A stretch of DNA of 64,000 nt from SCTM01 sp965279655 (GTDB taxonomy: Bacteria > Pseudomonadota > Alphaproteobacteria > Rhodospirillales > Rhodospirillaceae), in the NCBI GenBank assembly GCA_965279655.1, contig OZ257255.1:4774001-4838000 (forward strand). Direction: 5' to 3'. The number at the start of each line of letters is the position of its first letter. The stretch's first letter is position 1. Shown here piece by piece: positions 1 to 8,360 of the stretch. The notes under the pieces are model-generated. The model was not told where the DNA came from. It saw nothing but the letters and a program-made list of their open reading frames with translations, and did no database searches. Both the position numbers and the translations under genes were made by a program.

Positions 1-657
1 ATCGCGCACCCGCGTGAAGGCCGCCTCGAACGGATCGAGGTTGGTGATCTGCGAGCCGATATGCACGGCGATGGCGGTGGCCGCGATGCCCGGCAGCTTG
101 TTGGCCTTGCGGTACATCTGCGGCGCGAGCGTCCACTCGATGCCGAACTTGTCTTCCTTGCGGCCGGTGGTGATCTTGTCGTGTCCGCCGGAGTCCACGT
201 CCGGATTGACGCGCAGCGCGACGCGCATGGTCTTCTTGGCGGCGGTGGCGACGCGGCTGAGCATCTCGAGTTCGGCTTCGGACTCGACGTTGATCTGGCC
301 GATGCCGACGCTGACCGCGAGTTCCAATTCCGCGACCGTCTTGCCGACGCCGGAGAACACGATCTTCTCGGGCGCGACGCCGGCCTTGAGCGCGAGTTGG
401 AGTTCGCCGCCGGACACCACATCGCAGCCCGCGCCCAGGTTCACCAGGCTGCGGATAACGGCGAGATTGGCGTTCGACTTCACCGCGAAGCAGATGGTGG
501 CGTTGAGACCGCTGAGGGCTTCCGCGAATACCTGGTAGTGGCGCGTCAGCGTGGCGGTGGAATAGCAATAGAACGGCGTGCCGACCGCGTCCGCGATTTG
601 CGGAATAGGCACCTGTTCGGCGTGGAGGATGCCGTTGCGGTATGCGAAGTGGTGCAT
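1..657 (-). CDS. lysA: Diaminopimelate decarboxylase (partial, N-terminal half)
   Basis: Decarboxylates meso-diaminopimelate to L-lysine, the last step of lysine synthesis; a cytoplasmic PLP enzyme. The first 219 codons lie in the window and the gene runs off the left edge; the family is about 420 residues. Visible features are the N-terminal stretch YRNGILHAEQVPIPQIAD, the PLP-lysine motif CFAVKSNAN near residue 57, the GCDVVSGGEL motif and the HIGSQI motif of the alanine-racemase-like barrel. The ATG at 657 is the only good start. It follows the small lipoprotein gene by 21 bases on the same strand, giving the order argH-lptM-lysA seen in many proteobacteria. Confidence 0.95.
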   Translation of the reverse strand, partial: MHHFAYRNGILHAEQVPIPQIADAVGTPFYCYSTATLTRHYQVFAEALSGLNATICFAVKSNANLAVIRSLVNLGAGCDVVSGGELQLALKAGVAPEKIVFSGVGKTVAELELAVSVGIGQINVESEAELEMLSRVATAAKKTMRVALRVNPDVDSGGHDKITTGRKEDKFGIEWTLAPQMYRKANKLPGIAATAIAVHIGSQITNLDPFEAAFTRVRD

Positions 658-678
658 GATTTGTGCGACTCTGTCGGT

Positions 679-813
679 CTACTCGCGCGGATACTGGCGC
701 GGATAGTCCGCGCCGCGCGGCGGGGTCAGCTTCTCTTTGCGGCCGCAGCCTTCGAGCGCGAGGGTCGCGAGCACCAGCGCGAGACAGACGAGAGCGGTGA
801 AGCTGCGGTTCAT
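679..813 (-). CDS. lptM: Small lipoprotein of the LptM (YifL) type
   Basis: A 44-residue lipoprotein precursor: a hydrophobic signal segment (residues 6-20) ends in the lipobox LEGC, so Cys23 would be the lipidated residue, followed by a short Pro/Arg-rich tail. In Enterobacteria LptM (formerly YifL) assists maturation of the LPS translocon LptDE and lies next to lysine genes. Here it sits between argH and lysA, which is the main support for the name. Its ATG overlaps the argH stop codon by four bases, so translation is probably coupled. The length is short but within the family range. The function is inferred from family and position. Confidence 0.8.
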   Translation of the reverse strand: MNRSFTALVCLALVLATLALEGCGRKEKLTPPRGADYPRQYPRE

Positions 814-2207
814 TGCGGCTGCTCCTTCAGGAAGCGCTTGCGCGCGGCGGCGGCCTGGGCGCGCACGTTGTCCGGCGCGGTGCCGCCGAAGCTCTTGCGG
901 CTCGCGGCCGAGGCCTCGACCGTCAGCACGCTGAACACATCCTGGTTGATGCGCGGCTCGATCGTTTGCATGTCGGCCAGCGACAGCTCGCCGAGATCGC
1001 ATTTCTTGGATTCCGCCAGCTTCACGGCGGCACCGGTGATGTGGTGCGCCTCGCGGAAGGGGATGTTGAGCTTCTGCACCAGCCAATCCGCGAAGTCGGT
1101 GGCGGTGGTGAATCCCGCCGTTGCAGACGCGCGCATCTTTTCCGCGTTCGGCTTCATGTCGTCGATCAGGCCGACCGTCGCGGCCAGGCAGAGCTCGAGC
1201 GTGTCGAACGCCGCGAACGCGGCTTCCTTGTCTTCCTGCATGTCCTTGGAATAGGTCAGCGGCAGACCCTTCATCACCGTCAACAGGCCGATGAGATAGC
1301 CGAAGATGCGTCCGGTCTTGCCGCGCACGAGTTCGGCGGCATCCGGGTTGCGCTTCTGCGGCATCATGGAGCTGCCGGTGGAGAAGGCGTCGGTGAAAGT
1401 GATGAAGCCGAACTGGGCGCTCGACCAGATCACCATCTCTTCCGCGAGCCGCGACATGTGCACCGCCAGGATCGCGGCCCCGGCCAGGAATTCGAGCGCG
1501 AAGTCCCGGTCGGACACGGCGTCCATGGAATTGTGCATCGGCTCGTCGAAGCCGAGCTTCTCCGCCGTCATGTGCCGGTCGATCGGGAACGAGGTGCCGG
1601 CAATAGCACCGGCGCCGAGCGGGCATTCATTGAGCCGCGTGCGGGCGTCGTTGAACCGGCCTCGGTCGCGGCCGAACATTTCCACATAGGCCATCAGGTG
1701 ATGGCCGAAGGTCACCGGTTGGGCTGCTTGCAGGTGCGTGAAGCCGGGCATGATGGTTCCGGCGTGCGCCTCGGCCTTCTCGATCAGCGAGCGCTGCACC
1801 TTGGCGAGTTCCTCGTCGAGGGTCTCGATGGCGGCGCGCACCCACATGCGGAAGTCGGTCGCGACCTGGTCGTTACGCGACCGCGCCGTGTGCAGCCGCC
1901 CCGCCGGCGCGCCGATCAGATCGGACAGGCGGGACTCGATGTTCATGTGGACGTCTTCCAGGCTTCGCTTGAAGTGGAAGGCGTTGGTGGCGATGTCCTT
2001 CTCGATGCGGGCGAGGCCTTCCTGGATGGCCATGCCGTCGGCTTCCGTGATGATGCCCTGGGCGACCAGCATGGTGCAGTGCGCGCGGCTGCCGCGCACA
2101 TCCTGCTTCGCCAGCCGCTGGTCGAATTCGATGGAGACGTTGATCGCCTCCATCACGGCGGCCGGACCGGCTGAAAACCGCCCGCCCCACATCTTGCTGC
2201 TGGTCAT
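810..2207 (-). CDS. argH: Argininosuccinate lyase
   Basis: Cleaves argininosuccinate to arginine and fumarate, the last step of arginine synthesis; a cytosolic homotetramer of the fumarase/aspartase superfamily. The 465-residue protein has the usual family length, begins with the typical MWGGRFSAGP stretch, has HTARSRNDQVATD in the first third and carries the superfamily signature GSSMMPQKRNPD with the catalytic Ser loop. It is the first gene of the argH-lptM-lysA unit and is transcribed divergently from tlpA across 78 bases. Confidence 0.98.
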   Translation of the reverse strand: MTSSKMWGGRFSAGPAAVMEAINVSIEFDQRLAKQDVRGSRAHCTMLVAQGIITEADGMAIQEGLARIEKDIATNAFHFKRSLEDVHMNIESRLSDLIGAPAGRLHTARSRNDQVATDFRMWVRAAIETLDEELAKVQRSLIEKAEAHAGTIMPGFTHLQAAQPVTFGHHLMAYVEMFGRDRGRFNDARTRLNECPLGAGAIAGTSFPIDRHMTAEKLGFDEPMHNSMDAVSDRDFALEFLAGAAILAVHMSRLAEEMVIWSSAQFGFITFTDAFSTGSSMMPQKRNPDAAELVRGKTGRIFGYLIGLLTVMKGLPLTYSKDMQEDKEAAFAAFDTLELCLAATVGLIDDMKPNAEKMRASATAGFTTATDFADWLVQKLNIPFREAHHITGAAVKLAESKKCDLGELSLADMQTIEPRINQDVFSVLTVEASAASRKSFGGTAPDNVRAQAAAARKRFLKEQPQ

Positions 2208-2285
2208 TTGAACGAACCTTGGGTCGCTTAACCTTGGCGGTATCCATGTCGCGCACTATGCTGCGCCGAAATTCGCGAGGGCAGC

Positions 2286-2897
2286 ATGACACGTAACGGA
2301 AAAATATTGGCTTTCGCGGCGGTGATTATCATCGCCGCTGGCGCCGTGGCAAGTATTGCCCTGAAAAAGCAGTCGGAAATGGCGGTTGCGCCCGCGGCCG
2401 CCCCGGCCCCCAAGCCGGTGGCGGCTGCCGAGCCGGTTGACCTGACCAAGCTCAAGTACCACGACGCACCCGCCCCGGCCGCCGCCACGGCTTTCACCGA
2501 CGCCGCCGGCGCGAGCCGTACCCTGGCGGACTTCAAGGGCAAGGTGCTGGTGGTCAATTTCTGGGCGACCTGGTGCGCGCCGTGCGTGAAGGAGATGCCG
2601 ACCCTGGACGCCCTGCAGGCGGGTATGGGCGGCGACACGTTCGCCGTGCTGGCGATCAACCAGGACCGCGAGGGCCAGAAAGTGGCCGAGCCGTTCATCG
2701 CCAAGAACGAGTGGAAGAACATCGCCCTCTATGTGGAGCCGCCGGGCCGGTTCATGCGCGACGCGCGGCTGATGGGCCTGCCCACGTCGCTGCTGATCGA
2801 CAAGCAAGGCAACGAGGTCGCCCGCCTGGAAGGCACGCTCGACTGGAACGCCCCGGAAGTGCGGGCCGAGATCAAGAAGCTGATCGAGAAGCCGTAG
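2286..2897 (+). CDS. tlpA: TlpA-family thiol:disulfide reductase, membrane anchored
   Basis: A periplasmic thioredoxin-like protein of 203 residues held in the inner membrane by one N-terminal helix (about residues 7-26). A Pro/Ala-rich linker follows, then the thioredoxin fold with the redox motif WATWCAPC (Cys97 and Cys100) and the cis-proline loop GLPTSLLID (Pro166). Proteins of this type keep cysteines reduced for cytochrome oxidase assembly or cytochrome c maturation. Divergent placement beside argH is a known alphaproteobacterial arrangement and supports the tlpA name. The exact electron donor and target cannot be read from the sequence. Confidence 0.93.
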   Translation: MTRNGKILAFAAVIIIAAGAVASIALKKQSEMAVAPAAAPAPKPVAAAEPVDLTKLKYHDAPAPAAATAFTDAAGASRTLADFKGKVLVVNFWATWCAPCVKEMPTLDALQAGMGGDTFAVLAINQDREGQKVAEPFIAKNEWKNIALYVEPPGRFMRDARLMGLPTSLLIDKQGNEVARLEGTLDWNAPEVRAEIKKLIEKP

Positions 2898-2913
2898 GGC
2901 GTATTCCACCGGC

Positions 2914-3048
2914 TGTCATCCCGCACGAGGCGCATTGGCGCCGAGATGCGGGATCCAGGGTAACGTGCTCAAGCGCGCGCCACTTAGATTTAGGTTCCAC
3001 TACCCTGGACCCCGGATCGCGCTGCTGCGCGGCTTGTCCGGGGTGACA
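2914..3048. repeat. Palindromic intergenic repeat, copy 1
   Basis: The gap between tlpA and the PAP2 gene is filled by an imperfect inverted repeat starting TGTCATCCCGC and ending CCGGGGTGACA. Each arm contains an inner GGATCCAGGGT / ACCCTGGACCCCGG pair. A second copy lies at 8998-9109 with the same arms but a different centre. The pattern matches the REP/SMAG-like palindromes often found between genes in Alphaproteobacteria. It could fold into a long hairpin in either transcript. Confidence 0.8.
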
Positions 3049-3056
3049 AGCAGTGA

Positions 3057-3707
3057 CTAGCCGAGACAAATGCTCGTCCCGCCGCGCTCGAACCGCCGCC
3101 GCATCGGCAGGGCCACCGCAAAAGCAAAGAACGCGCCGGCGATGACGTCGCTGGCGTAGTGGGCGCCGACGATGACGCGGCTTGAGCTCACCACCACCGC
3201 GAACAGCAGCAACGGGATGCGCCAGCGCGGGAAGATCCATGCCAGGGCGATCATGGCCGCCCAGATCGATTGGGAATGGCCGGAGGGAAAGCTGCAGTCG
3301 TCGTACCAGCGCTGGAATGGGGTGTAGTCGGCGATGCCTTCGTTCACCAGCATCTTCGGGCGGCTGCGGCCGACGATGACTTTGATGACGTTGATCAGGA
3401 TGCCCGAGGTGACCATGGAGGCGATCACGAAGATCGCGGCGCGCAGGCGTTGGGTATAGAGCGCGTGGGCGGCGGGGGATGCGTCCAGCCGGCGCTGACG
3501 CCAAGCAAGCAGAATGCCGACGAGGGCGACGGCGTACCAGATCGCGCTGTTGGCGAGATCGGTGATCACTTCGAATACGTTGACGAAGGCCGTCTTGCGA
3601 TATTGCGCCATGGTGAGCGCGAGGGGATGGTCGATCCAGATCATCAGCACCGCGACCGCGATCGCAGTTGCGAGCGCCGCGATCACGAGTTGCTGGCGAT
3701 CACTCAT
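3057..3707 (-). CDS. PAP2-superfamily membrane phosphatase
   Basis: A 216-residue integral membrane protein with the three PAP2 phosphatase motifs: K(x4)RSRP (Lys109 to Pro117), PSGH (141-144) and SRVIVGAHYASD (176-187, catalytic His183 and Asp187). The active site should face the periplasm. Substrates in this family include undecaprenyl pyrophosphate, phosphatidylglycerol phosphate and lipid A phosphates, and the sequence does not decide between them. It overlaps the upstream ArnT-like gene by eight bases and is co-transcribed with it, which favours a lipid-linked sugar or lipid A role (inference). Confidence 0.9.
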   Translation of the reverse strand: MSDRQQLVIAALATAIAVAVLMIWIDHPLALTMAQYRKTAFVNVFEVITDLANSAIWYAVALVGILLAWRQRRLDASPAAHALYTQRLRAAIFVIASMVTSGILINVIKVIVGRSRPKMLVNEGIADYTPFQRWYDDCSFPSGHSQSIWAAMIALAWIFPRWRIPLLLFAVVVSSSRVIVGAHYASDVIAGAFFAFAVALPMRRRFERGGTSICLG

Positions 3708-5391
3708 CGGATTTCTTGATCGTCAGGAAGTTCAGGGCCACGGGCGTGCCGTTGGCGTAGTTCAAGCCGGCGACGACCGCGCCGGTCACGACCGTGTAAC
3801 CGCCCGCGGTCACGGATTGGCGGAAGGCTTCCACATCCGGCGCATCGACGGCGGCCAGGGTGCCCGGGTTCGTCATGGCGATCCCCGCCGCGCCGGCGGA
3901 GTCTGAAATGCGCGTCTTGGTGCCGAGTAGGAAGATCGCCGAAGGTTCGTGGAAACCGACCAGCACCACGGGGCCTGTGGGTTTCGCGCGGGCGACTTCC
4001 TCGGCGAGGCGGGGGGCGATCCAGAGTTTGTCCGCGCGCGGCGCTATGACGTCCACTAAGACGCCGGAGAAGGCCGCGCCGATAATGGCCAGCGTGCCGC
4101 AGGCGGCGAGCGGCACCACGGCGCCGACCGTCACGGCGAACACAGCGGCAATGCCCGCGATCGCCGCGGCGAGGATGGCGAGGGTGGTGACGTTGCCGGA
4201 CAACATGTGCACGGCCCAAAGGACGCCGACCGCGAGCGCCACGCTGACCAGCGCCCACATCCCGCGCCAGGTGCGGCCGAAGGGACGCGTGAGCGCGCCT
4301 TGCCAGCGGCGCGAATCCTGCACGGCCGCGCCGAGCAGCAAGGCCGCAGCCGGCATGAGCGGCAGCACATAGTGCGGCAGCTTGGTGGGGATCGCCTCGA
4401 AGGCGAGCCACGCGGGCACCAGCCAGGCGAGGCAAAATCTGATGGCGGGCGTATTACGCGCCGGCCAGACGGCGATCAGCGCCATCGGGATCACAAGCGA
4501 CCAAGGCCACGCGGTGGCAGGCATCAAGGCGAGATGGGTGCCGGGCAAGGCGCCGTGGCTTTCTTGGCCGCCGGCGAGTTTCGGCAACACGTCCTCGCGG
4601 ATCGCGTTCAGGAGGAAATTGCCGTTGCCCGGCTCGATCAGGGTGAGCAGCCACGGCAGGAGCACGAGAAACGCGAGCGGCACGCCCCACCACGGTTTCA
4701 GCGCACGGAGCAGGGCGAGGCTGCGATCCGCCGCGCACAGGGTCGCGCCCGCGGCGCCGACCACGACAAGAACTGCCGGGCCCTTGATCAGGATCGCCGC
4801 GCCGACGGCGAGCCAGAACGCGGCCGCCCAGCGCTTGTCTACGGTGTTTTTCTCTGCGATGGCGAGATAGACCCGCGCCAGGGCGAGCATCGCGAGCGTG
4901 GTGAAGCCCAACAGGGCCGCATCGGTCTTCGCGAGATGTGCTTCCACCAAGGTCAGGGGCAGGGTCGCGACCATCAAGCCCGCGACGAATCCGGCGCGCT
5001 CGCCGAACAGGTGGCGCCCTAGCGCGCAGGTGAGCAGCACTGCGAGCAAAGCCATCAGCACCGAGGGGATGCGATAGGGCCAGGCGGTGTTCAATGGCTG
5101 GCCGAACGCTTTGACCGATGCGACTTGCAGCCAGTGGATGCCGATGGGCTTCTTGGTGCGCGGGGCGTCCTGCACCTTGATGTGCACGTAGTCGCCGCTC
5201 TCGATCATCTGCTTGCTGGCCTGCATGAAGCGCGCTTCGTCGCGATCCGTCGGCGCGAGGGTCGCAAGGCCGGGGAGGAACAGCAGCAGGCACAGCACGG
5301 TGAGCACGAGGTACGGCGTGCGGCCGCGTTCGGCGGCGCGCAGCAGATCGCCGAAGGGGCCTTCCTCGCCCGCCAGCACGCGGAACGGCAA
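3700..5391 (-). CDS. ArnT/PMT-like (GT39/GT83-type) membrane glycosyltransferase
   Basis: A 563-residue polytopic protein of the GT-C fold. After a short cytoplasmic leader and the first membrane helix comes the conserved acidic loop APTDRDEARF, the expected catalytic region of ArnT and protein-mannosyltransferase relatives, then roughly ten to twelve hydrophobic segments and a soluble C-terminal part. Such enzymes move a sugar from an undecaprenyl- or dolichyl-phosphate carrier onto lipid A, another glycan or a protein on the periplasmic side. No other Arn pathway gene is nearby, so aminoarabinose transfer specifically is not supported. It overlaps the PAP2 gene. Confidence 0.88.
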   Translation of the reverse strand: MPFRVLAGEEGPFGDLLRAAERGRTPYLVLTVLCLLLFLPGLATLAPTDRDEARFMQASKQMIESGDYVHIKVQDAPRTKKPIGIHWLQVASVKAFGQPLNTAWPYRIPSVLMALLAVLLTCALGRHLFGERAGFVAGLMVATLPLTLVEAHLAKTDAALLGFTTLAMLALARVYLAIAEKNTVDKRWAAAFWLAVGAAILIKGPAVLVVVGAAGATLCAADRSLALLRALKPWWGVPLAFLVLLPWLLTLIEPGNGNFLLNAIREDVLPKLAGGQESHGALPGTHLALMPATAWPWSLVIPMALIAVWPARNTPAIRFCLAWLVPAWLAFEAIPTKLPHYVLPLMPAAALLLGAAVQDSRRWQGALTRPFGRTWRGMWALVSVALAVGVLWAVHMLSGNVTTLAILAAAIAGIAAVFAVTVGAVVPLAACGTLAIIGAAFSGVLVDVIAPRADKLWIAPRLAEEVARAKPTGPVVLVGFHEPSAIFLLGTKTRISDSAGAAGIAMTNPGTLAAVDAPDVEAFRQSVTAGGYTVVTGAVVAGLNYANGTPVALNFLTIKKSDE

Positions 5392-5455
5392 ACGGCCTCC
5401 CTCGCGGGAGGCCGTTGCAACGGCGGATATGGCGGTCGCGCCCAGGGGGCGGGCC

Positions 5456-6394
5456 TTAGCGGGTGGGAACGGGCTCGGGCCCGCTGTAATCGTAGAAGCC
5501 CTTGCCGGTCTTGCGGCCCCACCAACCGGCTTCGACGTACTTCACCAGCAGCGGGCAGGGGCGGTACTTGCTGTCCGCCAAGCCGTCGTACAGCACGGTC
5601 ATGATGGCGAGGCAGGTGTCCAGCCCGATGAAGTCGGCGAGCTCGAGCGGGCCCATCGGATGATTGGCGCCGAGCTTCATGGCGTTGTCGATGGCGCGCA
5701 CGGTGCCCACGCCTTCGTACAGGGTGTAGATCGCTTCGTTGATCATCGGCACCAGGATGCGGTTGACGATGAACGCCGGGAAATCTTCCGACGACACGGT
5801 GCTCTTGCCGAGCTTCTCGGCGAACACCTTCACGGCGGCGAAGGTGGACTCTTCCGTGGCGATGCCGCGGATCAATTCCACCAGCTTCATCACCGGCACC
5901 GGGTTCATGAAGTGCAGGCCCATGAAACGTTCCGGACGGTCGGTTACGGCGGCGAGGCGGGTGATCGAGATCGAGGAGGTGTTGGAGCACACGATCGCGT
6001 TCGGGTTCAGGTGCTCGGTGAGCGCGCGGAAGATCTTCTTCTTGACCTCTTCGGCTTCGGTCGCGGCTTCGACCACCAGGTCGCGGTCGTTCATCACTTC
6101 GAGGCCGGTGGCGGTCTTGATGCGCGCGAGTGCTGCGGCTTTGTCGGCTTCCGTGAGCGCGCCCTTCTGGACCGCGCGGCCCATCAGCTTGTCGATATTG
6201 GCGAGGGACTTCTTGAGCGCGTCTTCGCTGATGTCGGAGATCGCGACATCGAAGCCGCCGATCGCGCAAACCTGGGCGATGCCCGAACCCATCTGACCGG
6301 CGCCGATGATGCCGACCTTCGCGATGGTGATGGGCGTCTTGGAAGCTTTCGTGGGCCCGGTCTGGAGCGTCGTGCGGGCGACGGAATCGTTCAT
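5456..6394 (-). CDS. hbd: 3-hydroxybutyryl-CoA dehydrogenase
   Basis: NAD(P)-dependent oxidation or reduction between 3-hydroxybutyryl-CoA and acetoacetyl-CoA in fatty-acid or butyrate-type metabolism. The 312-residue protein has a Rossmann motif GIIGAGQMGSGIAQ at residues 28-41, the active-site region HFMNPVPVMKLVEL and the C-terminal domain motif HPMGPLELADFIGLD. The N-terminus carries about 22 extra residues before the first strand, so a later start cannot be excluded. It lies 37 bases after etfA on the same strand, the common alphaproteobacterial order etfB-etfA-hbd. Confidence 0.95.
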   Translation of the reverse strand: MNDSVARTTLQTGPTKASKTPITIAKVGIIGAGQMGSGIAQVCAIGGFDVAISDISEDALKKSLANIDKLMGRAVQKGALTEADKAAALARIKTATGLEVMNDRDLVVEAATEAEEVKKKIFRALTEHLNPNAIVCSNTSSISITRLAAVTDRPERFMGLHFMNPVPVMKLVELIRGIATEESTFAAVKVFAEKLGKSTVSSEDFPAFIVNRILVPMINEAIYTLYEGVGTVRAIDNAMKLGANHPMGPLELADFIGLDTCLAIMTVLYDGLADSKYRPCPLLVKYVEAGWWGRKTGKGFYDYSGPEPVPTR

Positions 6395-6431
6395 GTTGGC
6401 TTGGTCCTCAAACGAAGGGCGTTTCTGCCCG

Positions 6432-7361
6432 TTACAGCGACTTGGTCAATTCCGGGACGACCGTGAAGAGGTCGCCCACGAGACCGTAGTCCGCGACTTG
6501 GAAGATCGGCGCTTCCGGATCCTTGTTGATCGCGACGATCACCTTGGAGTCCTTCATGCCGGCGAGATGCTGGATCGCGCCCGAGATGCCGACCGCCATA
6601 TACAGTTCCGGCGCGACGATCTTGCCGGTCTGGCCGACCTGGTAGTCGTTCGGCACGAAGCCCGCGTCGACCGCGGCGCGCGAAGCGCCGACGCCGGCGC
6701 CGAGCTTGTCGGCCAGGGCCTCGATGATCTTGAAGTTCTCGCCCGAGCCCATGCCGCGGCCGCCGGAGACGACGATCTTGGCGGAGGTGAGTTCGGGACG
6801 CTCGGACTTGGAGAGCGCGGCCTCTTTGAACGTGGACACGCCCGGATCCGCCGCCGCGGCGACGGTTTCGGTGGCGGCGCTGCCGCCGTCGGCTTTGGCC
6901 TTGTCGAAGGTCGAGCCGCGCACGGTGATGACCTTCTTGGCGTCCTTGGATTGGACGGTGGCCAGCGCGTTGCCGGCGTAGATCGGGCGCACGAACGTGT
7001 CAGCCGAGACGACGGCGGAGATGTCGGAGATCTGCGCGACGTCGAGCAGGGCGGCGACGCGGGGCAAGGTGTTCTTGCCTTGCGTGGTGGCGGCCTGAAG
7101 GATGTGGCTGTAGTCGCCGGCGATGCTGACGATCAGCGCGGCCATGGGCTCTGCGAGCGCATTGGCATATTGCGCGGCGTCGGCGACGCGCACCTTGCTC
7201 ACGCCCGCGATCTTCGCGGCGGCCGCGGCAGCCGCGCCGCAGTTCTGGCCCGCGACGAGCACGTGGATGTCGCCGCCGATCTGCTGCGCGGCCGTGATGG
7301 CGCTCAGCGTGGCGGCCTTGATCCCGCCGGCGTCGTGGTCGGCAATGACCAGGTTGCTCAT
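6432..7361 (-). CDS. etfA: Electron transfer flavoprotein alpha subunit
   Basis: The FAD-binding subunit of ETF, passing electrons from acyl-CoA dehydrogenases to ETF-ubiquinone oxidoreductase. The 309-residue sequence has the N-terminal ETF domain and, in the C-terminal half, the FAD-binding stretches SGGRGMGSGENF and the signature around YQVGQTGKIVAPELY, followed by GISGAIQHLAGM. Length is typical. The start overlaps the stop of etfB by four bases, consistent with stoichiometric synthesis of both subunits. Confidence 0.97.
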   Translation of the reverse strand: MSNLVIADHDAGGIKAATLSAITAAQQIGGDIHVLVAGQNCGAAAAAAAKIAGVSKVRVADAAQYANALAEPMAALIVSIAGDYSHILQAATTQGKNTLPRVAALLDVAQISDISAVVSADTFVRPIYAGNALATVQSKDAKKVITVRGSTFDKAKADGGSAATETVAAAADPGVSTFKEAALSKSERPELTSAKIVVSGGRGMGSGENFKIIEALADKLGAGVGASRAAVDAGFVPNDYQVGQTGKIVAPELYMAVGISGAIQHLAGMKDSKVIVAINKDPEAPIFQVADYGLVGDLFTVVPELTKSL

Positions 7362-8110
7362 GGGATCACCTTGGCTTCGTTACGGAGTTTGTCGATGAGG
7401 GCGGCCACGTCCGGCACCTTGATGCCGCCTTGGCGCTTCGCGGGCTCTTCCACCTTCACGGTGATGAGACGCGGCGTGACGTCCACGCCCAGCGCGTCCG
7501 GGGCGAGGGTGTCGATGGTCTTCTTCTTCGCCTTCATGATGTTCGGCAGCGACGCATAGCGCGGCTCGTTCAGGCGCAGGTCGGTGGTGATGATGGCGGG
7601 CGTCTTGAGGGTGATGGTCTCAAGGCCGCCGTCGACTTCGCGGGTGACCACGACGGAGCCGGTTTCCAGCACGACCTTCGAAGCGAAAGTCCCTTGCGCC
7701 CAGCCGAGGAGGGCGGCGAGCATCTGGCCGGTCTGGTTGGAATCGTCGTCGATGGCCTGCTTGCCGAGGATGACGAGGTCCGGGTTTTCCTTGGCAACGA
7801 TCGCCTTGAGCAGCTTCGCGACCGCGAGCGGCTGAAGCTCGGCGTCGGTTTGCACCAGGATGCCCCGGTCCGCGCCCATGGCCAGGGCGGTGCGGATGGT
7901 TTCCTGGGCGGCCTGCGGGCCCATGCTGACGGCGACGATCTCGGTCGCCTTGCCAGCTTCCTTGAGACGCACGGCTTCCTCGACGGCGATCTCGTCGAAG
8001 GGGTTCATGGACATTTTGACGTTGGCGAGTTCGACCCCCGTCTTGTCCGCTTTGACGCGGACCTTGACGTTGTAGTCGACCACTCGTTTGACGGCGACGA
8101 GGACTTTCAT
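7358..8110 (-). CDS. etfB: Electron transfer flavoprotein beta subunit
   Basis: The AMP-binding partner of EtfA. I place the start at the ATG at 8110 (MKVLVAVKRVVDYNVKVRVK), giving 250 residues, the standard family size. The frame stays open nine codons further upstream to 8137, but that extension lacks family character. The ETF-beta signature region VxREVDGGLETITLKTPAIIT is present near residue 165. It is the first gene of etfB-etfA-hbd. Confidence 0.97.
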   Translation of the reverse strand: MKVLVAVKRVVDYNVKVRVKADKTGVELANVKMSMNPFDEIAVEEAVRLKEAGKATEIVAVSMGPQAAQETIRTALAMGADRGILVQTDAELQPLAVAKLLKAIVAKENPDLVILGKQAIDDDSNQTGQMLAALLGWAQGTFASKVVLETGSVVVTREVDGGLETITLKTPAIITTDLRLNEPRYASLPNIMKAKKKTIDTLAPDALGVDVTPRLITVKVEEPAKRQGGIKVPDVAALIDKLRNEAKVIP

Positions 8111-8225
8111 GGACGATCCCGATGGCTGTTCGCGCAAGACGTTGGAAGGTGGCTGAGGGTGCCCTCAGTTTCTCCCGTGGCCGGCGGAAATTCCTCGCGT
8201 CCGGCCCCCCAAAAATCGGCGTAAA

Positions 8226-8254
8226 CCACTAGTCTTTCGTCCAAAGTGTGTCAA
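8226..8254 (-). promoter_or_regulatory. Possible promoter of the etf operon
   Basis: On the minus strand a perfect TTGACA (8254-8249) is followed after 17 bases by TAGTGG (8231-8226). It lies 116 bases before the etfB start and downstream of the hairpin at 8285-8303. The -35 is consensus but the -10 is poor, so this is a tentative assignment. Confidence 0.35.
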
Positions 8255-8284
8255 ACGAAATGATGTTGCGCTGCAGCATGAGAA

Positions 8285-8303
8285 GCCCTTGTAGAACAAG
8301 GGC
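8285..8303 (-). terminator. Possible terminator after the corrinoid adenosyltransferase gene
   Basis: A perfect 8-bp inverted repeat, GCCCTTGT and ACAAGGGC around a 3-base loop, lies 58 bases past the adenosyltransferase stop codon. On the minus strand it is followed by the short pyrimidine run TTCTC, not a true T tract, so termination may be weak or the hairpin may only protect the 3' end. Confidence 0.4.
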
Positions 8304-8360
8304 AAAGCGGCAGTTTGCCTCGGTTTGACGTCGCCCGTCCGGCCACGCTGCAGTCGCTGC

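Noticed and set aside
814..1626. Upstream continuation of the minus-strand frame that contains lptM
   Set aside because: It is Arg/Gly/His-rich shadow coding of argH in another frame; only the last 44 codons (from 813) have lipoprotein character.
5205..6466. Long open frames of 354 and 417 codons over the hydroxybutyryl-CoA dehydrogenase gene
   Set aside because: They are high-GC shadow frames with biased Arg/His/Asp composition; the 312-residue frame has all dehydrogenase motifs.
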